From contig NZ_CANDNU010000015.1 of assembly GCF_947387495.1 (NCBI RefSeq), positions 1 to 39,200 of the forward strand: a stretch of 39,200 bases of DNA. Reading direction: 5' to 3'. Positions 6,291 through 14,268 of the stretch are shown in pieces; position 1 is the first letter of the stretch; each line of letters begins with the position of its first letter. The notes beneath the pieces were generated by a model that saw only the letters and a program-made list of their open reading frames with translations, did no database searches and had not been told where the DNA came from. A program made the translations under genes and the position numbers. This stretch comes from Limosilactobacillus difficilis. GTDB taxonomy: Bacteria > Bacillota > Bacilli > Lactobacillales > Lactobacillaceae.

Positions 6291-8636
6291 ATGGCAAGGC
6301 GAAGAACAAAAGCCAAAACAAATCATAAAAAAAGGCGCCAAACGCGTTCAGAAAACAGTAGCTTTTGGTCCCGCTATCTGACAAACCTCGTTGGGGCGGT
6401 GGCAACATTACTGCTCCTCGTGGGACTTTTTAACCTTGGTGCGTTAGGACAAGTTGTTGAGGGCGCTTTTCAAATTATCGTCGGTGGGGCTGCGCCGATC
6501 CTGATTGTAATTGCTTTGTTGTACAGCGTGGCTTACAGCCTAACAGGGCATCATCCACACTTTCGCTGGCGCTGGATTGCCGGATTCTTGATGATCTTGG
6601 CCGGTGTTTTGCTGCTGTTGCACGGCAAGATGTTTGATCAGTTATCGCGCCATTCCGACTTTATTGGCGTGACCTGGGACAACATCAACCGCCATGTGTT
6701 CCGTGGGGATTCCACGGGTTTACTCGGCGGGGGGATGATTGGTGCTTATCTCTACAGCGTGGGTAATTACCTCGTTGCACGTATCGGCACACTGGTTTTA
6801 GCTTGGTTGCTCATCATTATCGGTGTTGTTGTCTTTTTCTCCTTACCAGTTGACAAGATGGTGCGGAAAGTTAGGGACGGTCTGCAGCTTAGTGGTGAAA
6901 AACTTCAGGCTGGCAGTCAGAAGTTAGCCGCACGGCAGGCGGCCCGGACAGCTGCCAAACAAAGCCGGCAGCGCGCAAAAATCACCGAACCTAAACTTGC
7001 TGAAAGGCCGGTAAGTGAAAGTCCAGCATCGACGACATCGCACGAAAATGATGTGTCGGCAAAGTCAGCACCAGCTTCAAGCGGCAAGCCCACAATTACG
7101 GTGGCTAGTAATCAAGAAGGAACGGATTCTGTCGCTTCTACGATTGGTGATGTTCCGTCTAAGGATGAAGATGAGCTTAGTTTGGGACAGGCAGAAGAGC
7201 GCGCCGATCAAGATTATCAGATGCCACCGTTGTCACTATTAACGCCAAACAAGAAGACCGATCAGAGTGCTGATCTCAAGGCCATCGATCGCAACACGAA
7301 GAAATTGCAAGATACACTGCATTCCTTCGGTGTTCAGGCGACGGTGGAAAACGTCAATCTCGGTCCTTCAGTCACGAAGTACGAATTACGGCCTGCAGTT
7401 GGGGTCAAGGTCAGCCGCATCACGCATTTGGCCGACGACTTGGCCCTTGCATTGGCAGCCAAGGATATCCGGATTGAGGCGCCGATTCCGGGCAAGTCCT
7501 TAATCGGGGTCGAGGTGCCGAACAAAAAAGTTGCTACAGTTGGGTTCCGCGACATGTTGGAAAATACACCTCATGATAATAACCCGATGGAAGTCCCGCT
7601 TGGGCGAGCTGTCACTGGGCAAGTAATCACCGCTGATTTGACCAAAATGCCGCACCTGCTGATCGCTGGAGCAACTGGTAGTGGGAAATCCGTTGCTATC
7701 AACGTGATCCTTACCAGCATTTTAATGAAGGCTAAACCTCACCAAGTCAAGTTTCTCCTTATTGACCCGAAGAAGGTGGAGCTGTCAGTTTATAACGACA
7801 TTCCTCATCTGCTGAGTCCCGTCGTTTCAGAACCGAAAAAGGCGGCCAAGGCGCTGGGCAAAGTAGTTGCTGAGATGGAACGTCGCTATGAGCTCTTTTC
7901 CAAATTTGGGGTCCGCAACATCAGTGGTTATAACCAGCTGGTCAAGAAACAAAACGAGCAGGACGGTGACGAAAAGCAGCCCTATCTGCCATTTATTCTG
8001 GTCGTTGTTGATGAATTGTCCGATTTGATGATGACGGTTTCCAATGATGTTGAAACGGCTATTGTCCGGATTGCGCAAATGGGACGGGCTGCGGGGATTC
8101 ATATGATTCTGGCAACACAACGGCCCAGTGTTGACGTTATCACTGGGCTGATCAAGGCTAATGTCCCGTCGCGGATTGCATTTGCTGTTTCTAGCGGTGT
8201 TGATTCGCGAACTATTTTGGACAACAATGGAGCAGAAAAACTACTTGGCCGCGGGGATATGCTCTTCCAACCGATTGACCAAAACAAGCCAGTCCGGGTT
8301 CAGGGTGCTTTTATTTCGGATCATGATGTCGAAGCCGTCGTTGCCTTTATCAAGAACGAGCGGGCGGCGGAGTATGATCAGCAAATGGTAGTGACTGATT
8401 CAGAGGTTAAAGAAGACGAAGCAGCCGAAGATGAAGATGAACTCTTTCCTGAAGCTGTCAAATTCGTTGTCGACCAGCAGAAAGCCTCCACTTCGTTGCT
8501 CCAGCGACGTTTTCGAGTTGGCTATAACCGTGCGGCGCGGATGATTGATGACATGGAGCAAAAAGGGATCATCGGTCCGGCCAACGGATCTAAGCCGCGT
8601 GAGGTTCTTAGGCAACCGAGCAAAGATGATGAATAG
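6291..8636 (+). CDS. ftsK: DNA translocase FtsK/SpoIIIE
   Basis: FtsK/SpoIIIE is a septum-bound, ATP-driven motor that pumps trapped chromosomal DNA out of the closing division site. The 781-residue product has an N-terminal basic tail, four to five membrane segments (about residues 25-190), a low-complexity Ser/Ala/Lys linker (about 200-300) and the RecA-like motor. The Walker A, GATGSGKS, is at about 460-467. The Walker B-type strand FILVVVDELSDLMM and the ATQRPS motif follow. A winged-helix gamma domain (about 715-770), which reads sequence polarity of the chromosome, ends the protein. Length is close to Bacillus SpoIIIE. The start has AAAGGAAGG upstream. Confidence 0.96.
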   Translation: MARRRTKAKTNHKKRRQTRSENSSFWSRYLTNLVGAVATLLLLVGLFNLGALGQVVEGAFQIIVGGAAPILIVIALLYSVAYSLTGHHPHFRWRWIAGFLMILAGVLLLLHGKMFDQLSRHSDFIGVTWDNINRHVFRGDSTGLLGGGMIGAYLYSVGNYLVARIGTLVLAWLLIIIGVVVFFSLPVDKMVRKVRDGLQLSGEKLQAGSQKLAARQAARTAAKQSRQRAKITEPKLAERPVSESPASTTSHENDVSAKSAPASSGKPTITVASNQEGTDSVASTIGDVPSKDEDELSLGQAEERADQDYQMPPLSLLTPNKKTDQSADLKAIDRNTKKLQDTLHSFGVQATVENVNLGPSVTKYELRPAVGVKVSRITHLADDLALALAAKDIRIEAPIPGKSLIGVEVPNKKVATVGFRDMLENTPHDNNPMEVPLGRAVTGQVITADLTKMPHLLIAGATGSGKSVAINVILTSILMKAKPHQVKFLLIDPKKVELSVYNDIPHLLSPVVSEPKKAAKALGKVVAEMERRYELFSKFGVRNISGYNQLVKKQNEQDGDEKQPYLPFILVVVDELSDLMMTVSNDVETAIVRIAQMGRAAGIHMILATQRPSVDVITGLIKANVPSRIAFAVSSGVDSRTILDNNGAEKLLGRGDMLFQPIDQNKPVRVQGAFISDHDVEAVVAFIKNERAAEYDQQMVVTDSEVKEDEAAEDEDELFPEAVKFVVDQQKASTSLLQRRFRVGYNRAARMIDDMEQKGIIGPANGSKPREVLRQPSKDDE

Positions 8637-8651
8637 TGATCGCAAAGTAAC

Positions 8652-8680
8652 TTGCGAAATCTTAGAAAAGTCGGTATATT
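8652..8680 (+). promoter_or_regulatory. Promoter of the L,D-transpeptidase gene
   Basis: TTGCGA (8652-8657), a 17-bp spacer and TATATT (8675-8680). The -35 box overlaps a small hairpin, TCGCAA...TTGCGA (8640-8657), directly after the ftsK stop. The promoter suggests the transpeptidase is expressed independently of ftsK. Confidence 0.5.
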
Positions 8681-8710
8681 CATCTTTGTGAACGTTTGGA
8701 GGAAAAAAGA

Positions 8711-9343
8711 TTGCATTATATTTTTAAACGAACCTTAATCATTACGGCGATCGTCTTTGTGGCGGTCGTGGTGGTTGCTAACGTTGCCGGAAGTCATCAT
8801 GCTCGGCAAGTTAGGAGCGAACAAGCAGCAGTTAAGGTGCAGCACAAACATAAGGCAGCACATAAGAAGAGCGTAATGCGGACACCGATCGACTACAATA
8901 AGCCTTCGGAAACGAAACCTTACCCGAATTTAAAAAAATATCCAGGTTTTTGGATTAAGGTTTCAACCAAACATCAACGGGTATATGTATTGTCAAAGAA
9001 TAATAAGCGTCTGTATACGATGTATTGTTCGAGCGGCAAGCTCGGTAGCAAAGCAACCGAATCGCCGGTCGGTACTTATCACATTCAGCCGGAACGGGGC
9101 GACTTTTTTTACAGCGCCAGTGAGCAAGAAGGGGCAATCAATTATGTTTCCTGGCATGATCACGGGGTTTATATGTTCCACTCGGTTCCGGTAGACCAAA
9201 ACCGGCGGGTCATCAAGTCAGAAGCTAAAAAATTAGGAAAGACCTCCGGCTCACATGGTTGTGTGCGCCTCAGTTTTCCCGATTCTTATTGGATTTACAA
9301 AAATGTTCCAGAAGGGACAAAGGTCGTGATTACTAATGACTAA
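8711..9343 (+). CDS. Membrane-anchored L,D-transpeptidase (YkuD domain)
   Basis: L,D-transpeptidases of the YkuD family use a catalytic Cys to make 3-3 cross-links or attach proteins in peptidoglycan, bypassing penicillin-binding proteins. I place the start at TTG 8711, 8 nt after GGAGG. The alternative TTG at 8696 overlaps the start of that ribosome binding site. The 210-residue product has a single N-terminal membrane helix (about 6-27), a basic His/Lys-rich linker and a YkuD domain from about residue 80. The active-site motif is SGSHGCVRLSF, with Cys at about 184 and His at about 182. The upstream conserved His lies in HDHGVYMFHS. The protein faces the cell surface. The gene overlaps the next one by 8 bp. 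Confidence 0.9.
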   Translation: MHYIFKRTLIITAIVFVAVVVVANVAGSHHARQVRSEQAAVKVQHKHKAAHKKSVMRTPIDYNKPSETKPYPNLKKYPGFWIKVSTKHQRVYVLSKNNKRLYTMYCSSGKLGSKATESPVGTYHIQPERGDFFYSASEQEGAINYVSWHDHGVYMFHSVPVDQNRRVIKSEAKKLGKTSGSHGCVRLSFPDSYWIYKNVPEGTKVVITND

Positions 9344-9581
9344 AGCTACTTGGGATGCTATTTACCGTTACTTTGCCACCCATCGCTGGACACGGAGTTT
9401 GCTTTTGGCAAACGTTACCTATTTCCTGTTGATGTTTGTCTACCATCTTTTACGCTACCTTCTGCATTCCTATCCCGTAGGCGCAGGTTGGTTTTGGCTG
9501 GGCTGGCTGGTCGTCAACTTACTCGTCTTTTTACTGAACTATCTGGAGAGTTTCCGCCTACAAAAAAAGAACTGGGAATAG
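9336..9581 (+). CDS. Small membrane protein of unknown function
   Basis: I do not recognise a family. The 81-residue product is rich in Trp, Tyr and Leu. It has two predicted membrane helices, about 22-42 (LLLANVTYFLLMFVYHLLRY) and about 49-70 (VGAGWFWLGWLVVNLLVFLL), with a charged C-terminus. Its ATG lies 8 bp inside the end of the L,D-transpeptidase gene, so translation is likely coupled and the product may work with that enzyme at the membrane. Its last codons and stop lie inside a perfect hairpin that serves as terminator for the opposing DUF4044 gene. Overlap and composition argue for a real gene, but no homologue could be checked. Confidence 0.6.
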   Translation: MTKATWDAIYRYFATHRWTRSLLLANVTYFLLMFVYHLLRYLLHSYPVGAGWFWLGWLVVNLLVFLLNYLESFRLQKKNWE

Positions 9582-9592
9582 TTTCCCAGTTC
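9561..9592 (-). terminator. Terminator of the leftward DUF4044 gene
   Basis: A perfect 10-bp inverted repeat, GAACTGGGAA (9569-9578) and TTCCCAGTTC (9583-9592), with a 4-nt loop. On the minus strand it is followed by seven T's (9562-9568), an ideal intrinsic terminator. On the plus strand there is no T-tract. It overlaps the 3' end of the 81-residue gene. Confidence 0.75.
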
Positions 9593-9603
9593 GCTGGTCC
9601 GTT

Positions 9604-9723
9604 TTAAAAAGCACCCAGTGCCGCGACGGCCGAGAACAGCAATGATCCGAGCATTGCGATCAGCATCAGCCAGACGACGACCATGGTAATCTTTTGAAAA
9701 CGTGTCTTTTCTTTTTTATGCAT
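9604..9723 (-). CDS. DUF4044-family tiny membrane protein
   Basis: This 39-residue gene, read on the minus strand, has a basic N-terminus (MHKKEKTRFQKIT) and one membrane helix (MVVVWLMLIAMLGSLLFSAV, about 14-33). That matches the layout and motif of DUF4044, a family of very small proteins found next to the division cluster in lactobacilli. It has its own ribosome binding site (GGAG, 10 nt from ATG), a candidate promoter and a textbook terminator, which makes it convincing despite its length. It is the only leftward gene between pgl and the end of the window. Its function is unknown. Confidence 0.8.
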   Translation of the reverse strand: MHKKEKTRFQKITMVVVWLMLIAMLGSLLFSAVAALGAF

Positions 9724-9757
9724 GCGCGCTTCACTCCGTTAAATTTTAATCCATATT

Positions 9758-9786
9758 AGTTTAACGCACTCGGTTCCTTCTTTCAA
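9758..9786 (-). promoter_or_regulatory. Candidate promoter of the DUF4044 gene
   Basis: On the minus strand TTGAAA (plus coordinates 9781-9786), a 17-bp spacer and TAAACT (9758-9763). It ends about 35 bp before the DUF4044 start codon and nearly touches the start of the divergent DUF3397 gene. Confidence 0.5.
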
Positions 9787-9794
9787 ACCAGGTG

Positions 9795-10172
9795 ATGCCA
9801 ATCAGAAAGGTGGTGGCAGTCATCAAACGTCTGATTATCCAACTCTTAATTTTTCTCATCGGAGTGGTTCTTGAGCGGATCATTATTGTTCTGCAAACTC
9901 CGCTGACGACCAAACGACATTCTCGCCACTTGGCCTGGTTTTGGGCGTGCCTCCTCATCCTGCTCAGCTGGTGGAATTTTGGTTGGTACTATTTTTGCTA
10001 CTTTTTAATTGTTTGGATGCTCGCCGCGATTGTCCTGGTCGGCGGGCAGCACCATCATTATTCTGAGTTACTTTACCGGCGCTACTGGCCAGTTTTTTGG
10101 CGACTAACTTTTGTTCTGGCAGCGCTGGCGTATCTGGCATCATGGGCCTTACAGGATCTTCCCGAACCATAA
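9795..10172 (+). CDS. DUF3397-family membrane protein
   Basis: A 125-residue protein with four predicted membrane helices (about 12-31, 45-62, 65-84 and 100-117). A short basic loop, TTKRHSRHLAW, leads into the second helix. The topology, length and location just upstream of mraZ match DUF3397, a small membrane family that precedes mraZ in many Bacilli. I assign it on context plus pattern. The start is uncertain. ATG 9795 (or GTG 9792) has only a weak ribosome binding site, and GTG 9810 or 9813 is a possible later start. Function unknown. A terminator follows, so it is not part of the mraZ transcript. Confidence 0.65.
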   Translation: MPIRKVVAVIKRLIIQLLIFLIGVVLERIIIVLQTPLTTKRHSRHLAWFWACLLILLSWWNFGWYYFCYFLIVWMLAAIVLVGGQHHHYSELLYRRYWPVFWRLTFVLAALAYLASWALQDLPEP

Positions 10173-10190
10173 AAACATTAATTTAAACGA

Positions 10191-10221
10191 CTCTCACGTT
10201 CTTTGACGTGGGAGCTTTTTT
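10191..10221 (+). terminator. Terminator between the DUF3397 gene and mraZ
   Basis: CTCTCACGT (10191-10199) pairs with ACGTGGGAG (10206-10214) with one wobble and a 6-nt loop, followed by C and six T's. It insulates the division cluster from upstream transcription. Confidence 0.8.
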
Positions 10222-10226
10222 CGTTA

Positions 10227-10279
10227 GTGGGGCTTACGAAAATATCGTGGTTGAAAGTGGGGGATTGTGGTAGTATAGA
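10227..10279 (+). promoter_or_regulatory. mraZ promoter with GTGG repeats, likely MraZ operator
   Basis: The promoter is TTGAAA (10251-10256), a 17-bp spacer and TATAGA (10274-10279). An alternative -10, TAGTAT (10271-10276), has a TGTG extension. GTGG occurs at 10247, 10257 and 10267, an exact 10-bp period, and again at 10227, two periods earlier. MraZ is known to bind its own promoter at G-rich direct repeats with this spacing. The AAAGTGG at 10254-10260 also matches the type described in Mollicutes. The repeats overlap the -35 box and spacer, as expected for autorepression. Confidence 0.65.
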
Positions 10280-10311
10280 AATGTGAATCTAGCAGAGGGG
10301 GTAAACTGGCC

Positions 10312-10740
10312 ATGTTGATGGGTGAGTATCAGCATTCAATCGACAGCAAAGGTCGGCTCATTATTCCTGCTAAGTTTCGCAACCAGCTGGGCGATCGTTT
10401 TGTGATCACCAGGGGTTTAGACGGTTGTTTGTTTGGCTACCCAGCTCCTGAATGGCAGGCACTGGAAAATAAGTTGAACCATTTACCACTAACCAGAAAA
10501 GACGCGCGGGCTTTTGTCCGTTTTTTCTATTCGGCGGCAACCGAGTGTGAATTGGACAAGCAAGGCCGGGTCAACATCCCCACCTTGCTTATCAAACATG
10601 CCGGCATCAGCAAACAATGCGTAATTGTCGGGGTTGCCAACCGTTTTGAAATTTGGAGCGCTGAACGCTGGAATAAGTTTGCTGACGAAACAGAAGAAAA
10701 CTTTGATCAACTAGCTGAGGCAATGGATATTGATCTTTGA
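10312..10740 (+). CDS. mraZ: Transcriptional regulator MraZ
   Basis: MraZ is a DNA-binding protein that heads the division and cell wall cluster and represses its own operon. The 142-residue product has two SpoVT/AbrB-like repeats with the conserved loops, [21 protein letters not shown] (3-23) and a second copy around [15 protein letters not shown]. Length is typical. The start ATG 10312 has GGGGG upstream. An in-frame ATG lies two codons later. It begins a dense transcript with rsmH 24 bp downstream. Confidence 0.96.
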   Translation: MLMGEYQHSIDSKGRLIIPAKFRNQLGDRFVITRGLDGCLFGYPAPEWQALENKLNHLPLTRKDARAFVRFFYSAATECELDKQGRVNIPTLLIKHAGISKQCVIVGVANRFEIWSAERWNKFADETEENFDQLAEAMDIDL

Positions 10741-10764
10741 TTTGGATGCCGGAAAGGAGTCATC

Positions 10765-11715
10765 ATGGCAGAATTTAAACATGTAACCGTGCTGCTCCAC
10801 GAAGCCGTCAAGGGTTTAGCAATCGATCCGAATGGCATCTACGTTGATGCAACATTAGGTGGTGGGGGCCACAGCTCCCTGATCGCTAGTCGACTGAAAA
10901 GCGGCCGACTTTATTCTTTTGATCAGGATCAAACGGCAATCGATTATAATCGTCAGCACCTGCAGAATGTTATCGCTGCCGGTCGTGTTGTCCTTATAAA
11001 GGATAATTTTCGCCATTTGAAAGCCGCCTTAGCTAATCACGGGGTGACGTCGATTAGCGGGATTGTTTACGACTTAGGGGTTTCTTCTCCCCAGTTTGAT
11101 GACGCTGCACGGGGCTTTTCCTATCAACACGACGCTCCCTTAGACATGCGAATGAACCAGCAACAGCAATTGTCGGCTAAAGAGGTGGTCAATGAATGGC
11201 CTTATCAGCGGTTGGAAAAAATCCTGTACCGTTATGGTGAGGAACGTTTTGCCCCGCAAATTGCCCGTAACATTGAACGCCACCGTCAGCATCAATTCAT
11301 TGAAACGACCGGTGAATTAGCCGAGATTGTTAAAGAAGCAATCCCAGCAGCGGCTCGGCGTCATGGCGGCCATCCTGCCAAGAAAAGCTTCCAAGCTATT
11401 CGGATCGCGGTCAATGACGAATTAGGGGCATTGGAAGAATCGCTGGAGCAGGCGCTGGATCTATTGCAGGTCGGCGGGCGGATCAGTGTCATCACCTTTC
11501 AGTCGCTGGAAGACCGGCTGGTTAAAACGATTTTTCACGAAAAGTCATCGTTGCCTAACTTGCCCCAGGGCTTGCCAGTTATTCCGGCGGGGATGCAGCC
11601 TCACTTTAAATTAGTCAATAAAAAACCGGTCCTTCCGACTCCCGCGGAGTTGGAAGCTAATCACCGGGCTCACAGTGCAAAGCTGCGCGTTATCGAAAGA
11701 ATTAAGAAGAATTAG
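10765..11715 (+). CDS. rsmH: 16S rRNA (cytosine(1402)-N4)-methyltransferase
   Basis: RsmH (MraW) uses SAM to methylate N4 of C1402 in the ribosomal P site of 16S rRNA. The 316-residue product has the N-terminal [12 protein letters not shown], the SAM-binding loop [15 protein letters not shown] (about 26-40), the acidic strand ending FDQDQTAI, and [19 protein letters not shown]. The C-terminal [10 protein letters not shown] motif is also typical. An inserted alpha-helical domain lies between. Length is normal. The start ATG has GGAAAGGAG upstream. Second gene of the dcw operon. Confidence 0.97.
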   Translation: MAEFKHVTVLLHEAVKGLAIDPNGIYVDATLGGGGHSSLIASRLKSGRLYSFDQDQTAIDYNRQHLQNVIAAGRVVLIKDNFRHLKAALANHGVTSISGIVYDLGVSSPQFDDAARGFSYQHDAPLDMRMNQQQQLSAKEVVNEWPYQRLEKILYRYGEERFAPQIARNIERHRQHQFIETTGELAEIVKEAIPAAARRHGGHPAKKSFQAIRIAVNDELGALEESLEQALDLLQVGGRISVITFQSLEDRLVKTIFHEKSSLPNLPQGLPVIPAGMQPHFKLVNKKPVLPTPAELEANHRAHSAKLRVIERIKKN

Positions 11716-11732
11716 TAAGGACAGTGGTTAAG

Positions 11733-12101
11733 ATGGTTTCAAACGCGGCACATAATTTGGCAAATAATTCCAGAGAGACAGAGAAAGCACAGCAAAGGCA
11801 ACTGATTGTCAATAGCCCTAAGGGAATGCCGGTTTCCTGGGCTGGCGAACGGTGGTTGCTGGCAATTTGTGGCGCCATCATGATGGTAATGATGGTCTGT
11901 CTGGTAACGAGCAAAATTGATGTGACCAATGCGAACCACCAACTACAAAATGTCCAGGCAAAAGTAAATCAGGTCAGTAACAGTAACGCTAACGAACGCC
12001 AACTGATTGCCCAATTAACAAGTGAATCAAATTTGAACCGGGCAGCCAATAAGTATGGTTTTACTGATGCTAATACGAGTGTAAGGAACGTTAATAAGTG
12101 A
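11733..12101 (+). CDS. ftsL: Cell division protein FtsL
   Basis: FtsL is a bitopic membrane protein that, with DivIB and DivIC, activates septal peptidoglycan synthesis. The 122-residue product has a cytoplasmic N-terminus, one membrane helix (about 45-63, WLLAICGAIMMVMMVCLVTS) and an extracellular leucine-zipper-like coiled coil ending near the C-terminus. Sequence alone would be weak, but position between rsmH and the penicillin-binding protein gene is diagnostic. I prefer ATG 11733, 11 nt after AAGGA. GTG 11724 is only 2 nt from that site. Its TGA overlaps the ATG of ftsI. Confidence 0.88.
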   Translation: MVSNAAHNLANNSRETEKAQQRQLIVNSPKGMPVSWAGERWLLAICGAIMMVMMVCLVTSKIDVTNANHQLQNVQAKVNQVSNSNANERQLIAQLTSESNLNRAANKYGFTDANTSVRNVNK

Positions 12102-14242
12102 TGAAGAATAGAGGACAACGGACGACAAATAAGGGGCAGCAAGGCAACCGGCGAACATTCGGCATTATCTTTTACGTGCTGATCGGGCTGATGTTTCTCT
12201 TATTTATCGCCCGTTTTTCGCAAATTGCGCTTCTCAAACGCGTGAATCACGTTGACCTAAAGTCCAGGGCTGGTAAGCTCTACACCCAGCAACAAGTGAT
12301 TAACGCGAAGCGGGGAACCATTTATGATGCCAATGGTGATGCTCTGGCACAAAATACCAGCACTTATACCGTTTACGCTGTTTTGGACCACCGACAAAAG
12401 GGGCAGGATGGCAAAAAACTGTATGTCACTAATAAAGCCCAGGCCGCACGAGTTTTGGCCGCCTATTTGCCGATTGATGAAGAAAAGGCCTACCAGACGA
12501 TGACCCCGAAAAAGAAGAGTTTTCAGGTTGAGTTTGGCAATGCCGGCCGTAATATTTCAATCGAGACGATGCGTAAAATCAAGGCTAAGCATGTCAACGG
12601 TTTGCACTTCTTAGCGACGCCTGCTCGGCAGTATCCGGAAGGTGAATTTGCGACGCAGCTAGTTGGTCTGGCTTCTCCACATGTCAACGATAAAACTGGG
12701 CAAACTACCTTGGTCGGTCAGTTAGGCATTGAAGCCTACTTCGATAAGCAACTTCGGGGGAAGAATGGTTTTCGGCGGGCTAAGCAGGATGTCTATGGCT
12801 ACCGATTAAGCAAGCAGGAAAGCGGTTGGGATGCTAAGGATGGCGACAATATCCATCTCACCCTGGATAGTCAAATTCAGCAATTGCTGGAAAATAAGCT
12901 ACAGAGTGTCGAAAAAGAAACCCACGCCAGTTCAATGGCTGGGGTTGTGATGGAAGCCAAAACCGGAAAGGTAATCGCCGCCACCCAACGCCCGGATCGC
13001 AATTCTTCCACTCCCGTGTGGCGTAATACCTTAGTTCAAGATACTTTCGAACCAGGTTCTACGATGAAGGTACTTTCACTTAGCGCGGCAATTGATTCTG
13101 GCCACTTCGATCCCAATGCTACTTATAATTCTGGCAGTTGGTCGATTGGTGGTGGCAAAATTACTGACTGGGTGACCAGTGGGTGGGGCGCCATTACATA
13201 CCGTGACGCTTTTTACCGCTCCAGTAATGTCGGTTTTGCCCATATTGAGCAGAATATGGGGAGTAAGAATTGGATGAAATACATCAAACGTTTCCACCTT
13301 CTCCAGCCGGTTCGGGTTTGGGGAATGGGTGGCGAAACGCCTGGTTATACTTCCTTTAAAGGCATTTTAATGCAAGCCAACACCGCCTATGGTCAGGGGA
13401 TCACGACCAACATTATGCAGATGATGCAGGCCTTTTCGGCGATTGCTAACAACGGCAAGATGATGAAACCTTATGTTGTCAGTCGGGTGACTGACGCTAA
13501 CAATCAGAAGACGGTCGCTAAAACTGGGCCCCAGGTGGTTGGCAACCCAATCAAAGCAAGCACGGCTAAGCAGGTTCGTAAATTGATGGTTGGGGTTATC
13601 ACTGATAAAAATGGTACTGGTCAGGCTTACAAGATTCCTGGTAAGACAATTGCGGTCAAAACTGGGACTGCTCAGATTGGGACTTCTCACGGTTACGAAA
13701 CGGGTGATAGCAACTACGTTTATTCCGTTGTGGGGATGGCGCCGGCTAAGGAGCCGAAATATATTATCTATATCATCATGAAACAGCCGAAAACTCTCAA
13801 GCAGCCGGCAGAAACCGAACTTGCCAATGTCTTCAAACCGGTTACGTCATCATTGCTAGACCGAACAGCTGCTAAAAAGGGGTCGCAGGGGGTAATTACC
13901 CTTGCTGATTACCAAGGACGGCTTGCCAACAGCATTCAGTCTGAGCTGGGCGCCAAACATCTTCAGGTGACGGTACTTGGTAATGGTAAACATGTGACGG
14001 CTCAATCTGTGCCGGCTGGGCGGAAGGTAATGGTTAACTCCCGGTTAATCCTAAAAACCAGTGGCAGCATTACAATGCCGTCACTGCAAGGCTGGTCCCA
14101 GGCCGACGTTAACCGCCTGGGAAAGCTGGCCGGGATACGCGTCGAAAGCAACGGCAATGGTTATGTTACTAAGCAAAGTATTGCCAAGGGCACGACGATT
14201 AAAAAAGACCAAATTTTGAAAATTGAATGTAAAGCACATTAG
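12101..14242 (+). CDS. ftsI: Septal penicillin-binding protein (class B, PBP2x-like) with PASTA domains
   Basis: A class B penicillin-binding protein that cross-links septal peptidoglycan with FtsW. The 713-residue product has one N-terminal membrane helix (about 22-42), a dimerisation domain and a transpeptidase domain. Active-site motifs are STMK with Ser320, SSN at 374-376 and KTGTA from Lys520. The C-terminal 120 residues form two PASTA-type repeats (SVPAGRKVM and SIAKGTTIKKDQ ends are visible), as in pneumococcal PBP2x and Bacillus PBP2B or SpoVD. The start overlaps the ftsL stop (TGATG). The substrate analogue beta-lactam would acylate Ser320. No motif is damaged. Confidence 0.95.
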   Translation: MKNRGQRTTNKGQQGNRRTFGIIFYVLIGLMFLLFIARFSQIALLKRVNHVDLKSRAGKLYTQQQVINAKRGTIYDANGDALAQNTSTYTVYAVLDHRQKGQDGKKLYVTNKAQAARVLAAYLPIDEEKAYQTMTPKKKSFQVEFGNAGRNISIETMRKIKAKHVNGLHFLATPARQYPEGEFATQLVGLASPHVNDKTGQTTLVGQLGIEAYFDKQLRGKNGFRRAKQDVYGYRLSKQESGWDAKDGDNIHLTLDSQIQQLLENKLQSVEKETHASSMAGVVMEAKTGKVIAATQRPDRNSSTPVWRNTLVQDTFEPGSTMKVLSLSAAIDSGHFDPNATYNSGSWSIGGGKITDWVTSGWGAITYRDAFYRSSNVGFAHIEQNMGSKNWMKYIKRFHLLQPVRVWGMGGETPGYTSFKGILMQANTAYGQGITTNIMQMMQAFSAIANNGKMMKPYVVSRVTDANNQKTVAKTGPQVVGNPIKASTAKQVRKLMVGVITDKNGTGQAYKIPGKTIAVKTGTAQIGTSHGYETGDSNYVYSVVGMAPAKEPKYIIYIIMKQPKTLKQPAETELANVFKPVTSSLLDRTAAKKGSQGVITLADYQGRLANSIQSELGAKHLQVTVLGNGKHVTAQSVPAGRKVMVNSRLILKTSGSITMPSLQGWSQADVNRLGKLAGIRVESNGNGYVTKQSIAKGTTIKKDQILKIECKAH

Positions 14243-14268
14243 TTTAAAAGAAAAGGAGTAAGAAGACG

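Noticed and set aside
7015-7242. 75-codon rightward frame inside the ftsK linker
   Set aside because: Out-of-frame reading of a low-complexity linker, with no ribosome binding site.
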